NCBI GenBank assembly: GCA_963756545.1
Contig: CAVWNY010000001.1
Location: 372,001-436,000 of the forward strand
Reading direction: 5' to 3'
Length of the DNA: 64,000 nt
Origin: DATFDN01 sp963756545
GTDB taxonomy: Bacteria; Pseudomonadota; Alphaproteobacteria; Acetobacterales; Acetobacteraceae
The notes under the pieces are model-generated. The model ran no database searches. It saw only the letters and a program-made list of their open reading frames with translations, and had not been told where the DNA came from. This document shows, piece after piece, positions 60,156 to 64,000 of this stretch (position 1 is the first letter of the stretch; every line of letters starts with the position of its first letter). Made by a program: the position numbers and the translations under genes.

Positions 60156-60848
60156 TCACGCCTCGCCAGCTATCCGCGCCAGCGCCTGTGTGTCGAGGAC
60201 CACGATCCGCCGCCGTCCGCCGGACAGGATGCCGTCCTGCTTCCAGGCGTGCAGGGTGCGGCTTGCGGTATGCAGCGTCGTGCTGGCCATCTCGGCGATG
60301 TCCTGGCGCGTGACTGGGAACGCGATCTCCATCGCGGGGGCCCGCCCCGGCTCCGACTGGCGAAGCAGGCGCAGCAGCGCCTGGGCGATGCGCTGCTCGA
60401 CGCGGATGGAAGCCACCTCGCGCAGGCGCGCGAAGGCGTCCTCCAGATAACCGCCGACGTTGCGCAGGGCCGTCTTGGTCAGACCCGGGTGCGTCGAAGC
60501 CAATTTGCTCCAGGTGGCGGCCGGCCAAGACAGGGCGACGCTGTCAGTGGCCGCAATCGCGGTCCCCGGATACTCCCCGCGCCCAAACGCGACGGCGATC
60601 CCGAAGAACTGGCCCGGGAGGACGAAATGCGCGATGATCCGCTGCCCGTCGACGGTGAGCTGAACGACTTTCAACCGTCCGCTCACCAGAAGGAAGAACG
60701 CATCGGCCCGCCCGCCTTGAGTGCAGGCGATGGCCCCTTCCCCTAGTTGAATCCGGTGCGCGTCGGACAGAACGCCGGCGAGATCGGACGGAGGGAGATC
60801 GCGCAGCGGATACAGACCCCGGACCAGAGGGTCGTTCAGCACATCCAT
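60156..60848 (-). CDS. Crp/Fnr-family regulator, NO-responsive Nnr/Dnr-like
   Basis: A 230-residue transcription factor with an N-terminal cyclic-nucleotide-like sensing domain (GGRADAFFLLVSGRLKVVQL, FGIAVAFGRG) lacking the Fnr Fe-S cysteines, and a C-terminal HTH (PVTRQDIAEMASTTLHTASR). Dnr/NnrR members bind heme and activate nor and nir genes when NO is present. Location next to the NO reductase supports that role, but the heme ligand is not evident. ATG 60848 gives the usual length. It precedes a frame shared with galE. Confidence 0.82.
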   Translation of the reverse strand: MDVLNDPLVRGLYPLRDLPPSDLAGVLSDAHRIQLGEGAIACTQGGRADAFFLLVSGRLKVVQLTVDGQRIIAHFVLPGQFFGIAVAFGRGEYPGTAIAATDSVALSWPAATWSKLASTHPGLTKTALRNVGGYLEDAFARLREVASIRVEQRIAQALLRLLRQSEPGRAPAMEIAFPVTRQDIAEMASTTLHTASRTLHAWKQDGILSGGRRRIVVLDTQALARIAGEA

Positions 60849-60880
60849 GCTTCGTCCTCGGAGGTGGCCAGGGGGCGTGC

Positions 60881-61876
60881 TCAGTCCCCGTGGGTGTCCC
60901 CGTACCCCTCGGGATGCGCCTCGCGCCAAGCATAGGCCGTGCGCACGATGTCCTCCAGTCGCGCGAACCGAGGCCGCCAGCCCGTCTCGCGCCGAATGCG
61001 ATCGGCCGACGCGACGAGCACGGCGGGATCGCCGGCGCGCCGGGGGCTCAACACGCGCGGCACCGCGCGCCCGCCCACCCGCTCGACGGCCGCGATCACC
61101 TCCGTCACGGAGTAGCCTGCCCCATTGCCCAAGTTGTAAGTCACGCTGACGCCGACCAGCTGATCCAACACGCGCAAATGGGCATCCGCGAGGTCGGCGA
61201 CGTGGACATAGTCGCGGATGCAGGTGCCATCGGGCGTCTCGTAGTCGGCCCCGAACACCTCCAGCGGCGGACGGCGGCCAAGCGCGGCGTCGATCGCGAG
61301 CGGAATCAGATGCGTCTCGGGACGATGGTCCTCCCCGATCCGTCCCTTGGGGTCGGCGCCGGCGGCATTGAAGTAGCGCAGGCAGGCGCTGTGCAGGCCA
61401 TGCACGCTCTCCGCCCACAGCAGTGCCCGCTCGATCATCCATTTGCTCTCGCCGTAGGGCGATCCTGGATCGACCCGTGCGTCCTCGGCGATGGGCACCG
61501 TCTCGGGCGCGCCAAACAGGTTCGCGGTGGAGGACAGCACGAAACGCGGAACCTGGTGGCGCACGCAGGCATCGATTAGCCGGATGCCGTTGATGCCGTT
61601 CTCCAGCAAATAGCGAAACGGCAGACGCATGCTCTCGCCGACCAGCGACAGGGCGGCGAAGTGCAGCACGCCATCCCACGGCCCGTCGGCCAGCGCCGCA
61701 TCGACGGACGCGGCATCGGCCAAGTCCGCCTCGACCAGCCGCACGCCAGCGGGCAACGCGGCGCGATGGCCCTGGCGCAGGTTGTCGAGCACCAGTACCT
61801 CATCGCCACGCTCGGACAGCGCGAGCACAACATGACTACCGACGAAGCCGGCGCCGCCGGTCACGAAAAAGCGCAT
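60881..61876 (-). CDS. galE: UDP-glucose 4-epimerase
   Basis: A 331-residue extended SDR epimerase: NAD-binding VTGGAGFVGSH, catalytic SPYGESKWM (Tyr and Lys), and RYFNAAGADPKGRIGEDH, a GalE hallmark, with GTCIRDYVHVADLA. It interconverts UDP-glucose and UDP-galactose for exopolysaccharide or LPS. ATG 61876 is used; the longer open frame is a shadow. It lies eight bases after the flippase gene and is probably cotranscribed with it. Confidence 0.94.
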   Translation of the reverse strand: MRFFVTGGAGFVGSHVVLALSERGDEVLVLDNLRQGHRAALPAGVRLVEADLADAASVDAALADGPWDGVLHFAALSLVGESMRLPFRYLLENGINGIRLIDACVRHQVPRFVLSSTANLFGAPETVPIAEDARVDPGSPYGESKWMIERALLWAESVHGLHSACLRYFNAAGADPKGRIGEDHRPETHLIPLAIDAALGRRPPLEVFGADYETPDGTCIRDYVHVADLADAHLRVLDQLVGVSVTYNLGNGAGYSVTEVIAAVERVGGRAVPRVLSPRRAGDPAVLVASADRIRRETGWRPRFARLEDIVRTAYAWREAHPEGYGDTHGD

Positions 61877-61884
61877 GCCTCTTT

Positions 61885-63249
61885 CTACCCCTCGCGGGCG
61901 GCCTGCAGGCGTCCGATCGAGGCATCGATCAGACCGAGCAACGCCAAACAGCAGACCGCCTGGACCGCGGAGTAGAGCCACAAGGTCTGCACCGCCGACA
62001 AGCCCGTGCGCCATGCCATTGTCACGGCCAGTACCACCGCGACCAGGCGCAGTATCTCCCAGGCCGCGTTCAGAACCTGTCGCTCCAGCATCTGCAACGT
62101 CGTGGAGACCGGGTGCACGGCAGTCAAGGCGAGATAGGCGAGGCTCATCGCCTGCAAGTAGGGCACGGCGGCGGCCCAGCGCGGACCAAACACCACGGGA
62201 AAGAGCCAGCACGCGGCGATGTTGGCCACCGCGATCCAGCCGATCGCGAGCCCCACCTGCCACGGCACGACCTGCCGAAATCGCCGCCGCAACGCCGCCG
62301 GGTCGGCGCGCACCGCTTGTCCCGCCTCGCCGGTGAACACCTGCAAGAACGAGGTGCTGACGATCAGCAGCGGGCGGGCGATCACGCGATCGGACAGGAA
62401 CATGAACCCGGCGATCTCGGGCGAGAAGAAGGCCGAAACCATCAGATAGATGACCAGCCCGCCGGCGAGGTCGAGCAGCCGCGCCCAGCTTACCCAGAGC
62501 GGGAACGCCACGTAGCGTCGCCAGGCCTGCCGCATCCCTGCCCAGGATATGGCCGCCACCAGGTCCGGGCTGGCGAGCATGGTCCGGCGCAGCAGCAGGA
62601 CCACTCCGGCCGACTGGCCCCAGACGAATCCCACGACCAGCCCCGGCGCGCCGAAGCCGAGCAGGCCGAACACGATCTGCGAGATCGGGCCGGTCAGCCC
62701 CTGGGCGATCCGGGTGCGGGCGATGTCGCCGAATGCCGCCTGACGCGTCGCCGTCGCGACCATGATGTAATAGGCGCCGAAGCAGGCGAAGCCGAGCGGG
62801 ATGAGCCATCGCCAGGAGGCGATCGGCCCCAGCCAGAGCAGTTCCAGCGCGCGGTATGGAATCGCCCAGGTCAGCGCACTGACGAGCACCGTCGTCGCGA
62901 CCAGGCTGACGGCGCACAGTGCGAGAAGGTTCGCGGTCTCGAAAGTGGAGGTCGCGATCGGGATGGCGACCTCCAGCCCCAGGCTGGCGATCACGCACAG
63001 AATGCCGACCGCGGCGGTATAGGTGCTAAGATAGCCGAACTGTTCGGGGCTATAGAGCCGCGTCAACGCCGGGGCGAGCAGGAGGCTGGTGCCTTGGCCA
63101 AGCACCGTGCCCGCGAGCATGACCCAGAGATTGCGGGCGAAGCCGCGATCGCGAAGGCGCACGCGAACCGCGCGCACGAGGACCGCGATACGGGCGATCG
63201 AGAGGCCTCCCCCGGAAGGATTCCGCGCCATGCGATGATCGGACGGCAT
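61885..63249 (-). CDS. Polysaccharide flippase (Wzx/MATE-like)
   Basis: A 454-residue inner-membrane protein with about twelve hydrophobic segments, of the polysaccharide_synt/MVF-MOP superfamily (VMLAGTVLGQGTSLLLAPALTRLYSPEQFGYL start). It should flip lipid-linked oligosaccharides across the membrane. ATG 63249 or 63231 can serve as start; neither has a strong Shine-Dalgarno. It is the first gene of the flippase-galE operon and could serve the glycan cluster at 41-55 kb. Confidence 0.87.
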   Translation of the reverse strand: MPSDHRMARNPSGGGLSIARIAVLVRAVRVRLRDRGFARNLWVMLAGTVLGQGTSLLLAPALTRLYSPEQFGYLSTYTAAVGILCVIASLGLEVAIPIATSTFETANLLALCAVSLVATTVLVSALTWAIPYRALELLWLGPIASWRWLIPLGFACFGAYYIMVATATRQAAFGDIARTRIAQGLTGPISQIVFGLLGFGAPGLVVGFVWGQSAGVVLLLRRTMLASPDLVAAISWAGMRQAWRRYVAFPLWVSWARLLDLAGGLVIYLMVSAFFSPEIAGFMFLSDRVIARPLLIVSTSFLQVFTGEAGQAVRADPAALRRRFRQVVPWQVGLAIGWIAVANIAACWLFPVVFGPRWAAAVPYLQAMSLAYLALTAVHPVSTTLQMLERQVLNAAWEILRLVAVVLAVTMAWRTGLSAVQTLWLYSAVQAVCCLALLGLIDASIGRLQAAREG

Positions 63250-63648
63250 TCCGTGATCAGCGCGCCCGCGCCGCGGGCAGTGCCCGCCGGGAGCACTCCG
63301 CCGCGCCGCTCCGATCAGCCCTGCTAAACATCTCCCCCTTGCGGTCGGTGGTTTGCCGTCGCCATACCGTCCGGCTTCCGAACCCCCGATCACGACATGG
63401 CCGGCGCCGGCCGGAGGGATGCTGCTGCAACGCACGAGCCAATCGGCGCGCCGCTCGCCTCCCGGAGCATCTCGCGAAAACGCGTCTCAACACTTCGTGG
63501 CTGATCACAAGGAGCCGGATCGCGCCCGGGAGCGAAATTTCGTGACTGGAACCGCCACGTTCGAGCCCAATTTGCTGCGCATCTGCGCCAAGCCAATCGA
63601 CGGTGTGAACCTGTGCGTCCGCCTGATTTCGATGCAAGTACAATATCC
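63250..63648. other. Divergent intergenic region upstream of the sigma-54 activator
   Basis: No convincing gene. Open frames on both strands are GC-driven. It contains a 14-base perfect palindrome GGCCGGCGCCGGCC (63399-63412), possibly a regulator site but expected by chance at this GC. A sigma-54 -24/-12 promoter is not evident. Confidence 0.45.
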
Positions 63649-64000
63649 ATGATGCGCGTGACGGTCTCTGACCTGTCCCGCCTGCCGGCCGAGCGGCTGG
63701 CGCGGTTGTTGCTGGAGTGCGCGGCCGAGAGCCCGGGCCTGCTCGGGCGCCTGCACGACACGATCAGCGCGCAGCGGGCAGCCTCCACCGGCCGAGCAGA
63801 ACGGGCGTGCATCGTCGGCGAAAGTCCGGCGATGCGCCGCGCCAGCGAACTGATCGCCCGCTTTGCCCGGACCGGGGAGCCGGTGCTCGTCACCGGCGAG
63901 AGCGGCACGGGCAAGGAGCTTGCCGCGCGCGCGATCCATGAGGGATCAAGCCGCCGTGCGCAGCCGTTCGTCGCTGTCAATTGCGCGGCCATTCCGGCCA
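63649..64000 (+). CDS. Sigma-54-dependent activator, 5' part (runs off window)
   Basis: The visible 117 residues have a short N-terminal region (DLSRLPAERLARLLLEC) without a receiver domain, then the AAA+ start IVGESPAMRRASELI and Walker A GESGTGKELAARAIH, followed by VAVNCAAIPA. Such proteins open sigma-54 promoters by ATP hydrolysis. The C-terminal HTH and regulatory logic lie outside the window. ATG 63649 and 63652 are both possible. It diverges from the flippase gene, so it may control exopolysaccharide genes. Confidence 0.88.
   Translation, partial: MMRVTVSDLSRLPAERLARLLLECAAESPGLLGRLHDTISAQRAASTGRAERACIVGESPAMRRASELIARFARTGEPVLVTGESGTGKELAARAIHEGSSRRAQPFVAVNCAAIPA

Noticed and set aside
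63399..63412. Palindrome as operator for the sigma-54 activator or flippase
   Set aside because: A GC-only 14-base palindrome is likely by chance at this base composition and is not positioned at a recognisable promoter.

Overview
The window is a chromosomal segment of a GC-rich alphaproteobacterium. A block carrying omega (rpoZ), rel, acpS, lepB, rnc, era, recO and parC on one strand, together with an NDUFS4-like complex I accessory gene, a VWA/MoxR/CoxG molybdo-hydroxylase maturation set and very high third-position GC, points to Rhodospirillales and most likely Acetobacteraceae. That placement is inference from gene content; no rRNA is present.

Layout. 1-10.4 kb is mostly metabolic: a partial aldo/keto reductase, a methyltransferase, a CelD/FemAB-type acyltransferase, an SDR, an FAH-family enzyme, prmA, a two-subunit 3-oxoacid CoA-transferase, a penicillin-acylase-type Ntn hydrolase and the N-end-rule transferase bpt. 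10.6-21.4 kb (minus strand) holds an orphan Tat-exported binding protein and the core block parC-recO-(coiled-coil membrane protein)-era-rnc-lepB-acpS-rel-rpoZ-folK. 21.6-24.4 kb has a NYN RNase-like protein coupled to a type-5 uracil-DNA glycosylase, a shared terminator and a secreted Gly/Asn/Gln/Tyr-rich repeat protein.

24.6-34.8 kb (minus strand) is a maturation cluster for a molybdenum-pterin hydroxylase (CO dehydrogenase/xanthine dehydrogenase type): two coxG copies from a recent tandem duplication, MoxR/CoxD, VWA/CoxE, a split XdhC, a molybdopterin-binding/MocA fusion, an unknown protein and a sulfite-oxidase-like protein. The large, medium and small enzyme subunits are not in the window. 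The set is interrupted between coxD and coxE by about 2.4 kb carrying a LysE exporter, degraded sequence, and a toxin-antitoxin pair whose antitoxin is frameshifted while the PIN toxin is intact and overlaps coxE.

34.8-41.2 kb carries a CitMHS-like antiporter, prpB, a histone-deacetylase-like amidohydrolase, a DUF192 protein, tRNA-Pro(UGG), an NDUFS4-like protein, an L-threonate-dehydrogenase-like enzyme and proline iminopeptidase. 41.3-55 kb is a surface-glycan region: gmhA, a sulfotransferase, a Tat-exported beta-helix protein, a pyruvyltransferase with a damaged 5' end, a methyltransferase, a TPR protein and four genes for large glycosyltransferases or related proteins. The part between 44.4 and 48.1 kb is visibly less GC-rich than its surroundings. 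Several of these proteins share a small N-terminal module.

55.3-64 kb holds an HNH endonuclease, a DUF2939 protein, a two-subunit TPP decarboxylase, a quinol-type nitric oxide reductase broken by a one-base frameshift beside an Nnr/Dnr-like Crp-Fnr regulator, galE, a polysaccharide flippase and the 5' end of a sigma-54 activator. The points most worth checking are the disrupted molybdoenzyme-maturation operon with its toxin, the repeat protein, the coxG duplication, the shared glycan-enzyme module and the frameshifts.
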